In this document: positions 25,124-32,296 of the stretch, piece after piece
How positions within the stretch are numbered: position 1 is the first letter of the stretch
Layout of the letters: each line of letters begins with the position of its first letter
Assembly: GCF_001945395.1 (NCBI RefSeq)
Contig: NZ_MSXV01000058.1
Span: 250,317 to 314,316, forward strand
Source: Pseudomonas sp. PA15(2017)
Lineage (GTDB): Bacteria; Pseudomonadota; Gammaproteobacteria; Pseudomonadales; Pseudomonadaceae
DNA: 64,000 bases
Reading direction: 5' to 3'
Made by a program: the position numbers and the translations under genes
Notes under the pieces: model-generated
The model's database searches: none
Told to the model about the DNA's origin: nothing
The model's input: the letters and a program-made list of their open reading frames with translations, nothing else

Positions 25124-25476
25124 CGCCCATTCCCCCGCTCAAAACTCAACCCAACACAAAATCGCTCAACCCAACACACACCCAACACAACTAAACCCCT
25201 TTCAGAACAATGCTTTAAAGCAATGTGTGTTGGGTGTGTTGGGTTGGTAAGGTTTTTCAGGGTCTCGCGTGGAGAAAAAACGCAGCCGCCTGAAGGGTTA
25301 GCCCATGAGAGGGAGAGTGATTTTTTTCGCATACGCACGCGCGCGGGCGCGTAAACCCAACACACCCAACACACAGCGCCACAACGCCCGGATTTACTGG
25401 GCGCAATGTGTGTTGGGTTGCCCAAACCAACCCAACACATACCCAACACACCCAACACACTTTTGGCCGTAGTCAT
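25120..25476 (-). CDS. Small repeat-derived ORF linking helicase and Q genes
   Basis: This 118-residue frame starts with ATG at 25476, overlapping the helicase stop (ATGA), and ends at 25120, overlapping the start of the Q-like gene (ATGA again). That exact fit argues for real translation. The peptide, however, is largely the translation of the 9-mer repeats (VLGVLGMCWVG, CWVCWV, VVLGVCWV) and looks unlike a folded protein. It may act to couple translation between its neighbours while the RNA hairpins regulate. A true protein function is uncertain. Confidence 0.35.
   Translation of the reverse strand: MTTAKSVLGVLGMCWVGLGNPTHIAPSKSGRCGAVCWVCWVYAPARVRMRKKSLSLSWANPSGGCVFSPRETLKNLTNPTHPTHIALKHCSERGLVVLGVCWVERFCVGLSFERGNGR
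25147..25461. repeat. Array of eleven CCCAACACA repeats with nested hairpins
   Basis: The 9-mer CCCAACACA (or its complement) occurs eleven times in about 315 bases, eight in one orientation and three inverted. CCCAACACACA at 25365-25375 pairs perfectly with 25407-25417 and the stem continues through GCGCC/GGCGC. CCCAACACACA at 25170-25180 pairs with 25224-25234, and CAACCCAACACA at 25147-25158 with 25235-25246. A self-complementary TGCTTTAAAGCA (25211-25222) lies in that loop. Possibilities are a phage replication origin with iterons, since the helicase gene is adjacent, or a structured mRNA controlling the Q-like gene. Confidence 0.8.
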
Positions 25477-28229
25477 GCCGCCACCTGCTGTACGTGATCC
25501 CATTTGTCCACGTTCCAGCCGGCCTTGCGGGCGCGATCGCGCCACTCGACCACATGCTTGCCCAGCACGGCCGCCGTCGTGGTTGGTGGCAGGAAGGACT
25601 CCTCATCCTTCGGAAAGAAGAACGCCGCGAAGCGCCGCGTATTGCGATCCGTCCAGGGGATGGCCCGCGTCTTCTCCACGTCCATCGTCGTGATGAACAG
25701 CGAGAACTTCGTCTGGCTCATCGAGTGCTCTTTGCCCCGCTGACACCACTCGAGGAACAGCGAATACAGGTCGCTGCTCAAGCACGCCCCCCACAAGTTT
25801 GCGCCCAGCTCCCCCAGGCGCCAAAGGTGCATGAACGTCTGCCAAGGCGCCCGGCTCAACGCCACCAGGCGATCGCGGGCCGGCGTCACAGGCGGCTTGG
25901 TCTGCTTGTCGAAGTTACCCAGGTCGTAGGCCAGCAGCCAGGCGTAGAACGCCTCGACGCCGCCGTTATCCAGCTCGTGCTTGATCGCCTTCTGCCGTTC
26001 CTCCGGCAGCTTCGCCTCCGGCCACATCACCAGGAATCGCCGGTCGCTGTCGCTGATCGGCCACGGCACGATCTCGTTCGAGAGGAACACCGCATTCATG
26101 TGCGACGCCTCTTCCCAGCCGTTCACGAACTTCGACTCGATGCGCACCGTCTGCCCGGTGATCAGCTGCTTGATCTTCCCCACCTGGTTGTACTTCTGGT
26201 CGCGGCTCACAACCTCCTCGAACACCGCCCACATCTTCCCGCTCTGCCAGGCGTTGAACGAGCCTTCCAGCTGCGTCTGCCCCACCGTCGCCGAGTACTG
26301 CCCGTAGATGCGCCCCATCACCACCGAGAACAACAGGCTCTTGCCCGAGCCCTCGGTCGTCGAATGCATCAGCACCGCCGTATCCAGCTTCGCGCCCGTG
26401 TGCTGCAGCGGGTAAGCCAGGAAGCGCGACAGCCACTGCGTGGCGTCCTCGGCGTGGTTGCACAGGAACGACACCAGCCAGATCAGGTTCTCGCACGCCG
26501 CATCGTTGCGCTCAGGCTGCAGCGGCAAGCCCTCGAACGTGTTGATGTACACCTCGGGGTCATGCGTCATCGTCGGGTCGAATACGATGTGGTTCATATC
26601 CACCACGCGCCGATCCGGGCTGTTCAGCCACAAGCTGTACGCATCGCCCAGGGCCATCTTCACCGCGCCCTCGGCGATCCGCCGTTTCTTCGCGTAGTCC
26701 CAGGCGTCCTTCGTCCCGTCGATGTACACATAGCGCGTCATCATCGGCATCGAGAAGTCGCCCAGCGCCTTGCCTGCCAGCGCCTGGGTGCGCTCGTTAT
26801 CCTTGACCCATTCCTCGCTCACCCGCTTCTTGCGCTTGTCGGTGACCGCTTCCCACTCCTTGAACGACTCTTTGCCGATGTGCGCGATGAAGCCCGACTT
26901 CTTGATCTTCTTCGCCGCATCGATATCCCACACATGAGTGGTGCCCTCAATCAGCGCATAACGCCGCAGCAGCCAGGCCAGCGAGAAGCCTCCCCCCGCG
27001 CCCCCGGTGCTGGTGGTGCCGGCCTCGCTGTCGCCCTCTGCGTCAGATGGGGCCGGGGGAAGGTCATCAGCCTGCGGCGGCAACTCGGGCCCTGCGTCCG
27101 CAGGCGGCGCATCTGCCTTCGGCCCGCTCTGCTTCGTCACCTGCTTGCGCTTGCTCGCGTGATCCACACCGAGCAGTTTCGCCGCGGCCTTCACCGCCGC
27201 CTTCTGGTCGCCATCGTGCTCGAGTACGCAGAACACATCGAACGGGTCATTCCAGTGGCCGTTCGCCAAGGGGTCAGCGCCGTGGTGCGAATACACCCGG
27301 CCTTCATCGTTGATCGAGATCCCCGGCAGGCCCGTCGAGCTGCCCGGGTAGAGCCACTTCTTGCCACGCTTCATGTAACCGGCGGCCTGCAGCAGGCCCG
27401 CGGCGTCATAGGCGCGGTTATAGGCATCCACCACGGACTCGCCTTTCCCGTCGGCCGGCGCCGAGGTCGCAGCCTTCTTGGCCGCCGGCTCTGGCGCCTT
27501 CGGCGCCCACGGGCAGTAGTCCAGCGCCATGCGCTTGAACACGTCCCACTTGTTCCAGACATTCACCAGGTCGCGTGGCAGCTCGCCGAACCCATCGCCG
27601 GCCGGCGCCGTGCGCCAAGTATAGGGCTGGCCGGTACCAGGGTGGATCGAGGGCGGCAGCACGTCCTGCACATCGCCGCCACGCAGCTCGAACACCGTGA
27701 CCGGTGCCAGTGCCTTGGCCTTGGCGCGCATCTCCGCTTCCAAGCCCTTGTCGCCAATCTCCTGGGCGCGCTTCACCGCCTTCATGGCCAGCTTGTGCTT
27801 CGAACCATCCGGGTCGTCAGGGTTGGGCCACACCAGCGAATGCCGGCTGAACTCGCTGCCGGCCGGCACCGCGAACATGATGCGGAAGCGCTCAGGATTG
27901 CCCACGCTGGTCGCGTGCTCGGCGGCTACGTCATCCAGGCTCATGCCGAGCAAGTCGCTCAGCACCTGGCGCGTCCACTCCACGTGGTCGACGTCCAGCG
28001 AGCAAACGCCGCTCGCACCGAGCAACACACCCATGTTCTGTTTCGGGTGCTTCGTCCAGTGCGCCTCGGCCTTCGCCGCGTCCGTGATATAGCCGCCTGG
28101 CTTGTTCCAGCCCTTACCAGTCGGGCCTTTCTCGCCCTCGGGTATCGGCACCAGGGCCAGTTTGAAGTTCTCGATATACCGCCGCGCCCAGGCAGCGATG
28201 GGGGCCGGGGAAGTTGAAGCCTTGGTCAT
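25473..28229 (-). CDS. Phage primase-polymerase / helicase
   Basis: A 918-residue protein; ATG at 28229 is chosen because it overlaps the upstream stop (ATGA). The N-terminal 170 residues resemble the bifunctional primase-polymerase domain (LALVPIPEGEKGPTGKGWNKPGG, NMGVLLGASGVCSLDVDH, SVGNPERFRIMFAV). A disordered Pro/Ala/Asp linker follows around residues 385-430. The C-terminal half is a D5/DUF5906-type superfamily 3 helicase with Walker A STTEGSGKSLLF (about 620-632) and AVFEEVVSRDQ as Walker B. It would start and drive prophage replication. Confidence 0.85.
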   Translation of the reverse strand: MTKASTSPAPIAAWARRYIENFKLALVPIPEGEKGPTGKGWNKPGGYITDAAKAEAHWTKHPKQNMGVLLGASGVCSLDVDHVEWTRQVLSDLLGMSLDDVAAEHATSVGNPERFRIMFAVPAGSEFSRHSLVWPNPDDPDGSKHKLAMKAVKRAQEIGDKGLEAEMRAKAKALAPVTVFELRGGDVQDVLPPSIHPGTGQPYTWRTAPAGDGFGELPRDLVNVWNKWDVFKRMALDYCPWAPKAPEPAAKKAATSAPADGKGESVVDAYNRAYDAAGLLQAAGYMKRGKKWLYPGSSTGLPGISINDEGRVYSHHGADPLANGHWNDPFDVFCVLEHDGDQKAAVKAAAKLLGVDHASKRKQVTKQSGPKADAPPADAGPELPPQADDLPPAPSDAEGDSEAGTTSTGGAGGGFSLAWLLRRYALIEGTTHVWDIDAAKKIKKSGFIAHIGKESFKEWEAVTDKRKKRVSEEWVKDNERTQALAGKALGDFSMPMMTRYVYIDGTKDAWDYAKKRRIAEGAVKMALGDAYSLWLNSPDRRVVDMNHIVFDPTMTHDPEVYINTFEGLPLQPERNDAACENLIWLVSFLCNHAEDATQWLSRFLAYPLQHTGAKLDTAVLMHSTTEGSGKSLLFSVVMGRIYGQYSATVGQTQLEGSFNAWQSGKMWAVFEEVVSRDQKYNQVGKIKQLITGQTVRIESKFVNGWEEASHMNAVFLSNEIVPWPISDSDRRFLVMWPEAKLPEERQKAIKHELDNGGVEAFYAWLLAYDLGNFDKQTKPPVTPARDRLVALSRAPWQTFMHLWRLGELGANLWGACLSSDLYSLFLEWCQRGKEHSMSQTKFSLFITTMDVEKTRAIPWTDRNTRRFAAFFFPKDEESFLPPTTTAAVLGKHVVEWRDRARKAGWNVDKWDHVQQVAA

Positions 28230-28507
28230 TCGCCCTGCACTCCCTGCCGGGTAAGCTTCATACTGGCTTCCTGAGCGTCGAATAGAGCCTTGCTGCTGCC
28301 GCACGAACCGAACGAACATCCGTGCTCGTGGCATTCTGTGCGGTTGCAGACGGAGCGGTAGCCGGTGCCTCCGCACATCCCGCAATCACCTGACCTATGT
28401 TGAGGACAGCGGTAGATCTCTCCGGCCATGCCATAGCGCTGAGTATGCAGGTGACCGGTTCCAGCATCAGGGACTTGGTTAGACGCCTGGCCGCGAGCAA
28501 CCATCAT
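28226..28507 (-). CDS. Cys-rich small protein, DnaJ-like zinc motif
   Basis: A 93-residue protein with a cluster of Cys and His (CPQHRSGDCGMCGGTGYRSVCNRTECHEHGCSFGSCG, which also carries the CxxCxGxG-like element of DnaJ zinc fingers). ATG at 28507 has GGGAG seven bases upstream. It overlaps the Lar-like gene by four bases and the helicase gene by four bases. Probably a zinc-binding protein of early phage metabolism; its partner is unknown. Confidence 0.6.
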   Translation of the reverse strand: MMVARGQASNQVPDAGTGHLHTQRYGMAGEIYRCPQHRSGDCGMCGGTGYRSVCNRTECHEHGCSFGSCGSSKALFDAQEASMKLTRQGVQGE

Positions 28508-28695
28508 GGCTGCTCTCCCTGGCGCTTGGGTTCAGCCGGCTTGTTCCAAGACTCCACAAGGCCTTCCATGGTGAAGGCCTGAACCGAGCGGCGGCATTCT
28601 GGACAGGTCAGCGACAAGTAAACGCCTTGGTGGTTGATGCCAGCCAGCGCGCCCTCATACGAGCAGTGGCAGGGCTTGATCTGGGATTCACCCAC
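28504..28695 (-). CDS. Lar-like restriction alleviation protein
   Basis: A 63-residue protein starting with GTG at 28695, supported by a strong GGGAGG six bases upstream and by an 8-base overlap with the TraR-like gene; the longer frame to 28791 lies inside that gene. Two CxC or CxxC knuckles (KPCHCSYEG; LTCPECRRS) and the ending MEGLVESWNKP match the pattern of Lar-family proteins, small zinc-ribbon proteins of lambdoid phages that ease type I restriction. The first knuckle is CHC rather than CPFCG, so the assignment is tentative. Confidence 0.55.
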   Translation of the reverse strand: MGESQIKPCHCSYEGALAGINHQGVYLSLTCPECRRSVQAFTMEGLVESWNKPAEPKRQGEQP

Positions 28696-28903
28696 GGCGC
28701 ACCTCCCGATATGCCTGACAATCCACACACGTCTGGCACCCCGGCACCGCAAGCCGCCGCGCCGCCGGTATCTCGGTACCGCAGCTCTCACAGTGCTCGG
28801 CGCTGATGGTGTACGCCGGTGCTACTGCCTTGCGGTGAGCCAGGATCGCCCCAGCCCGCAGGTGCTCTTCGCGTTCGCTCGCCAGGTCGAGTGCATCAGC
28901 CAT
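28688..28903 (-). CDS. TraR/DksA-family zinc finger protein
   Basis: A 71-residue protein with an N-terminal helix (MADALDLASEREEHLRAGAIL) and a four-Cys zinc finger CESCGTEIPAARRLAVPGC...CVDCQ, the hallmark of the TraR short form of the DksA family. TraR proteins enter the RNA polymerase secondary channel and change promoter choice without ppGpp; phage copies are common in early operons. ATG at 28903 overlaps the CII-like stop by eight bases. Confidence 0.85.
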   Translation of the reverse strand: MADALDLASEREEHLRAGAILAHRKAVAPAYTISAEHCESCGTEIPAARRLAVPGCQTCVDCQAYREVRRG

Positions 28904-29381
28904 GGCTGCGGCCCTCCATCGCTTCGCGCGCGCCTGCCATGATGCCCAGCAGCTTGCCGATCAGCGCATAGCCATGCTCTTCGAGCACCTCGACTTCGTG
29001 CGCCTCCCACTTGCCGTCCGCCGAGCCGCCTACCAGGCTGCCGACGAACTTGCCTTCTTTGTCGAGCAGTTTGCTCAACGCCTTCAGCGCATCCTGGCTA
29101 GCCTGCACCGGCTTGGGCTGGTACGTCACCACGCCGAACACCTGCTCGAACCACTCGCGCACCATCGGCCCGCGCGTCAGCTCGACCACACGGGCCAGCT
29201 GCAGGGTGTTGAGGTGGTGCTCAGGGTAGGAACAGGAGAGGCGTTTCTGGAAAGGGCCGTAAGGCTCCTCGAGGATGGCGCACACCGCCGTGTGACCGCC
29301 TTTGAACTCGCGGCAATCCAGATCGATCGCCGCCGCGAGCGACCGCACTGGCCCGCCCGTAATCTCTGTGCTGGTGCTCAT
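28896..29381 (-). CDS. Phage regulatory protein, CII (CP76) type
   Basis: A 161-residue protein with SLAAAIDLDCREFKGG, AVCAILEEPYGPFQKRLSCSYPEHHLNTLQLARVVELTRGPMVREWFEQVFG. This corresponds to the Phage_CP76 regulatory (CII) pattern: a helix-turn-helix-like region with 'kLnp..h.Ltl.e...l...tgd', followed by a hydrophobic segment and a helical C-terminal oligomer region (DALKALSKLLDKEGKFV). In the lambda order it is the first gene after the cro region, so a CII role fits. The sequence is distant and the call is moderate. Confidence 0.55.
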   Translation of the reverse strand: MSTSTEITGGPVRSLAAAIDLDCREFKGGHTAVCAILEEPYGPFQKRLSCSYPEHHLNTLQLARVVELTRGPMVREWFEQVFGVVTYQPKPVQASQDALKALSKLLDKEGKFVGSLVGGSADGKWEAHEVEVLEEHGYALIGKLLGIMAGAREAMEGRSHG

Positions 29382-29723
29382 TGGTAGTAAACCCCGCTAA
29401 CTACCATAGCCACAGGTCAGGCGACGCCCTATCCTATGGCCACAGCAGCCGAAAATCCCGATGTACGTGCTGTGCCCCGGGTGATTCGGTTGTTGAGGCG
29501 GAGCGGCTGGTAACCGCTCTACCGGAACGCCGGGCCAGGGTGAATACCTTGGTAAGTGGAACCCTGGTTCCGGCCTCTATTGCACCTGCCGCCGTGGCGT
29601 CAGGTTTCCTGCTCTTGGGCTATTTGCCCGGTGCCAGCCCTGGGTTGCTGGTAAGGCCCCAGGGCTGGCTCCCCTCCTGTACCTGTGTTGCTTGCTGTGC
29701 CCGGAGGGGCTGTTAGTCAATAA
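29382..29723. other. Noncoding region between cro-like and CII-like genes
   Basis: About 340 bases with no supported gene. It holds two inverted repeats: CCAGGGT/ACCCTGG (29535-29541 with 29561-29567) and a perfect 12-bp stem GCCAGCCCTGGG/CCCAGGGCTGGC (29633-29644 with 29658-29669, 13-base loop). Two near-copies CCATAGCCACAGG and CTATGGCCACAGC lie close to the CII-like start. In lambda this interval holds nutR and the tR1 terminator. A regulatory leader or terminator system is likely; the T tracts of a classical terminator are missing. Confidence 0.55.
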
Positions 29724-29948
29724 TTATGCGGCCTTGCCGCGCAGATAGGCCCAGTCAATATCTGGCCGGGTCTCTTCGCACGGAACACGACCACCCGTCT
29801 CCCTATCAAGAGAGATTGAAAGAGCGGCGGAGGCCCTGCGATGCCCATAGGCCACTTGTTTGAGCTGCCCAAGGCTAGTTCCACAGCAAGCTGCGAAGCC
29901 TTCCAAAGCTTCCTTGTCCAGACCCTTTATGAAATCGATGAGTGTCAT
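29724..29948 (-). CDS. Cro-like repressor
   Basis: A 74-residue protein with the helix-turn-helix LDKEALEGFAACCGTSLGQLKQVAYGHRRASAALSISLDRETGG, followed by the EETRPDIDWAYLRG end typical of the Cro/YdaS-type phage regulators. GGAGG stands seven bases before ATG 29948. It is transcribed divergently from the CI-like gene across the operators and heads the leftward early operon, so it is the Cro equivalent for this prophage. Confidence 0.8.
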   Translation of the reverse strand: MTLIDFIKGLDKEALEGFAACCGTSLGQLKQVAYGHRRASAALSISLDRETGGRVPCEETRPDIDWAYLRGKAA

Positions 29949-29967
29949 AGCTGCCTCCAGTGCCGCG

Positions 29968-29996
29968 ACATTAGCATTCGCTAATTGCTATCGCAA
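29968..29996 (-). promoter_or_regulatory. pR-like promoter of the cro operon
   Basis: On the minus strand TTGCGA and TAATGT stand 17 bases apart, 20 bases before the GGAGG of the cro-like gene. The palindrome TTAGCGAATGCTAA lies across the end of the spacer and the -10 box, so a repressor bound there would block polymerase. The mirror promoter behind cI has the same layout. Confidence 0.55.
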
Positions 29997-30022
29997 TAGC
30001 AAACCGTAATTTACAGTTTGCT
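29971..30022. promoter_or_regulatory. Operator cluster between cro-like and CI-like genes
   Basis: Three dyads lie side by side: TTAGCATTCGCTAA (29971-29984), TTGCTATCGCAATAGCAA (29985-30002) and AGCAAAC/GTTTGCT (29998-30004 with 30016-30022). They share TTAGC or TTGC half-sites. The arrangement is that of lambda oR, with several adjacent sites for CI and Cro between their divergent genes. Confidence 0.7.
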
Positions 30023-30044
30023 AACGGAATTACAGAATTAAGAA

Positions 30045-30815
30045 ATGGACATATTTGAAAAACGCCTGACCATCCTTAAAGCCCTGATTGGAGAAAACTC
30101 CCATAAGGATTTCGCGAATGCTCATGACCTGGATGCGTCGTACATCTCTCAGCTCCTCAATGGGCACCGCAACATGGGCGAGCGCTCCGCGACCAATCTG
30201 GAGCAGAAGCTCCAGCTCCCGCATGGCCTGCTCATCACAGGTGCGTATTCCACAGATCAGCGTAATGAGTTGACTGAGCGCTGGCATAACCTAGGGCTCA
30301 AACAGCACAATCTTCCACACCCTGCCTTCTTCAACGCGAAGATCAACGAGACTGCAGCGTACGTTGAGGATTCGCGGAGAGAGTACGAACGAATCAAGCA
30401 GCGACTGGCCCCCGTGCCTGTTGTTGGTAAGGCACAACTCGGACCCAACGGGCATTTTGAAGCGATGGACTACCCTGCAGGCCACGGAGATGGCTACTTA
30501 AATGTCAATAGCGACGATAAGAATGCTTATGGGCTGCGAGTAGTTGGAAGCAGCATGCACCCCCGGATCAAGGATGGTGAATACGTCCTGATTGAACCTA
30601 ACCACGCATACCTAAACGGTGATGAGGTCTTGGTGCAGACTCTGGATGGCCAATCGATGATCAAGGAGTTCATCTACCACCGAGACGGGCAGTACAGGTT
30701 CGACAGCGTCAATTCAGGCTTCCCCCCCTTGATCATCGACCAAACTAAGATCAGCAAGATTCACTACGTTGCAGGAATTCTGAAGGCCTCAAGGCACATC
30801 CCTGAGCCTGTTTAG
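30045..30815 (+). CDS. CI-like phage repressor with S24 peptidase domain
   Basis: A 256-residue protein. The N-terminal 60 residues contain a helix-turn-helix (KDFANAHDLDASYISQLLNGHRNMGERSATNLEQKL), and the C-terminus is an S24 LexA/CI self-cleavage domain with the catalytic Ser in VVGSSMHPRIKDGEYV (about residue 169) and the Lys in GQSMIKEF (about 207). A potential cleavage region lies near GKAQLG. It maintains lysogeny and should be inactivated after RecA activation. Operators flank it on both sides. Confidence 0.92.
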   Translation: MDIFEKRLTILKALIGENSHKDFANAHDLDASYISQLLNGHRNMGERSATNLEQKLQLPHGLLITGAYSTDQRNELTERWHNLGLKQHNLPHPAFFNAKINETAAYVEDSRREYERIKQRLAPVPVVGKAQLGPNGHFEAMDYPAGHGDGYLNVNSDDKNAYGLRVVGSSMHPRIKDGEYVLIEPNHAYLNGDEVLVQTLDGQSMIKEFIYHRDGQYRFDSVNSGFPPLIIDQTKISKIHYVAGILKASRHIPEPV

Positions 30816-30832
30816 CAGATGCTTAAATTTAT

Positions 30833-30874
30833 TTAGCAAACGCTATTGCATTAGCGATTAGCTATTGCTAATTT
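30833..30874 (+). promoter_or_regulatory. pL-like promoter and operators downstream of cI
   Basis: The palindrome TTAGCTATTGCTAA (30858-30871) overlaps a TAATTT -10 box (30869-30874) that stands 17 bases from TTGCAT (30846-30851). A near-match TTAGCAAACGCTAT lies at 30833-30846. The geometry equals that of the promoter in front of cro. It would drive the plus-strand early operon that starts at 30906. Confidence 0.6.
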
Positions 30875-30905
30875 TGCCGTACCCACTTACCAAGGGTTTA
30901 CGGCA

Positions 30906-31103
30906 ATGAATCAGGCACAGCACAGCAAAACCCGCTGCCCGGTGATCATCCACCCGGCAGCGGCCTCTAACCCCACCATCGTTCGCAGCATCCAGCAGGC
31001 CACCGGCCAACTGGTGATGATCGTCTGCGGCCGCCCCCAACTGCGCAGCACCACTCTGCCCGCCTTCGAAGACTTCAGTAGCTTTGAAGGAGGTGCGGCG
31101 TGA
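30906..31103 (+). CDS. Small early phage protein, unknown
   Basis: A 65-residue protein (MNQAQHSKTRCPVIIHPAAASNPTIVRSIQQATGQLVMIVCGRPQLR...), first gene behind the pL-like promoter. The middle part reads as a small alpha/beta unit. Its end carries a GAAGGAGG sequence that serves the next gene, and the stop overlaps that gene's start. No motif is recognised. Confidence 0.6.
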   Translation: MNQAQHSKTRCPVIIHPAAASNPTIVRSIQQATGQLVMIVCGRPQLRSTTLPAFEDFSSFEGGAA

Positions 31104-31642
31104 TCTACCTCATCCTTACCCTTGCATCGAACGACCTGCTGCGCGCCGCGCTCATCCACGGCGGCAGCGTCATCCTCAAGCTGGCTCGCCCAGGCGACAG
31201 CAGCCAGGCCATTCGCGTGCATATCGACGCCGAATGCAGCGAGCACCGCATTCGCTTGCGCGCCACCCTGGCGGACATCACCGGCGAACTGACCCTCGAC
31301 CCGCACGAAGCCGGCTTCTTCAACCAGGCCAAGCTGTTCATCGAAGACCTGGCCAACGGCCGGATAGACACCGGTATTCCTTGCCCTGAACGCGAGCCTG
31401 CCCACAGCCCCACGGCCACTCTGGGCACAGAGGACGAACGCACCCTGCGCACGGTGTGCCGCCAAGGCGGCAGCACCACGCTCACCACCGGCACCATCGT
31501 CAATGTGCACACGGGTAACTTCGAGGGCGCGCCTCTGCACACCGGCATCGCCGTGCACGGCAACCGCACGCACCTAGTCTCAGGCAGCCCGCAGGACGTG
31601 TACCTCTCGCTCGCCGAGCACATCCAGCATCTCGCCGCCTGA
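31100..31642 (+). CDS. Early phage protein, unknown
   Basis: A 180-residue protein starting with GTG at 31100, supported by GAAGGAGG seven bases upstream and by overlap with the preceding stop. The body is a mix of helices and strands (ILKLARPGDSSQAIRVHIDAE; STTLTTGTIVNVHTGNF) without recognisable motif. It belongs to the pL-like operon of short genes often found in Pseudomonas temperate phages. Function unknown. Confidence 0.65.
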   Translation: MIYLILTLASNDLLRAALIHGGSVILKLARPGDSSQAIRVHIDAECSEHRIRLRATLADITGELTLDPHEAGFFNQAKLFIEDLANGRIDTGIPCPEREPAHSPTATLGTEDERTLRTVCRQGGSTTLTTGTIVNVHTGNFEGAPLHTGIAVHGNRTHLVSGSPQDVYLSLAEHIQHLAA

Positions 31643-31652
31643 GGTAACCCCC

Positions 31653-31943
31653 ATGAACCGCGACCTGAAAGCCACCGCCCAGGCGCTGGGCCTCCGCGAC
31701 CGTGAACTGCGCAGCCGCCTGCGTGAGCTGCGCATTCTCAGCACCGCCGGCGAACTGTTGATCGGCCCACGCACCGAGGGCCGGATGTTCATCGACCCGC
31801 GCAGCCGCTGGAACAAGAACCTCAACACCTACAGCCACTACGGCGTGGTCATGACCACAGAGGCTGGCGTGGCCTGGCTGGCCGAGCAGTTGGGCATCAC
31901 CGTCACCACCAAGCCGCCGCGTCAGGCAGGGAGCCAAGCATGA
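31653..31943 (+). CDS. KilAC-domain (antirepressor C-terminal) protein
   Basis: A 96-residue protein (MNRDLKATAQALGLRDRELRSRLRELRIL...LNTYSHYGVVMTTEAGVAWLAEQLGI). The pattern of a winged-helix half followed by 'HYGVVmtTeaGvaWLA' matches the KilAC domain at the end of phage antirepressors (ANT). Here it stands alone, without the usual N-terminal Bro or Rha domain. It may act as a small DNA-binding regulator. The start lies 10 bases after the previous stop; the end overlaps the next start by four bases. Confidence 0.65.
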   Translation: MNRDLKATAQALGLRDRELRSRLRELRILSTAGELLIGPRTEGRMFIDPRSRWNKNLNTYSHYGVVMTTEAGVAWLAEQLGITVTTKPPRQAGSQA

Positions 31944-32296
31944 GCAACAGCCCAATCAGCCACGCTATCGGCGCCCTCAAGCTGGCCAGCGTGCATGTCG
32001 AGCACCCTACTGCGCTCAGCGGCAAAACCTTGGCAGCCACCAGCGCCGAGGCCATCGAGCGCCTCAACGCCGCCTACCCGCACCGCGAAGAGCTGGGCCG
32101 GCTGTACGCCGAGCTGGTGCGCGTAACTCCGCTCGGCCACCTGCCCTACGTCTCGCTGGAGCCGCAGACCCAGTCGCCCTACCTCGCCCTGGTCGTCAAC
32201 GCCAGCGGCGAGCCGGTGTACCGCCAGCGCGCCAAGTCCATCGAGGGGCTGGTCCAGCTGGTCGCCACGCGCTTCGAGCCGCAGGCCAAGCCATGA
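31940..32296 (+). CDS. Early phage protein, unknown
   Basis: A 118-residue protein overlapping its neighbours by four bases on each side. It is mainly helical in the first half and ends with a strand-rich section (LALVVNASGEPVYRQRAKSIEGLVQLVATRFEP). No family recognised. Co-translation with the KilAC-like and PrtN-like genes suggests an early regulatory or takeover role. Confidence 0.6.
   Translation: MSNSPISHAIGALKLASVHVEHPTALSGKTLAATSAEAIERLNAAYPHREELGRLYAELVRVTPLGHLPYVSLEPQTQSPYLALVVNASGEPVYRQRAKSIEGLVQLVATRFEPQAKP

Noticed and set aside
25300..25360. CRISPR array suggested by the CCCAACACA repeats
   Set aside because: Repeat units are 9 bases, irregularly spaced and in both orientations; no constant spacers and no cas genes.
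29381..29716. Plus-strand open frame of about 111 codons between CII-like and cro-like genes
   Set aside because: It would run against the early operon, has no ribosome-binding site and lies over the inverted repeats; composition looks noncoding.
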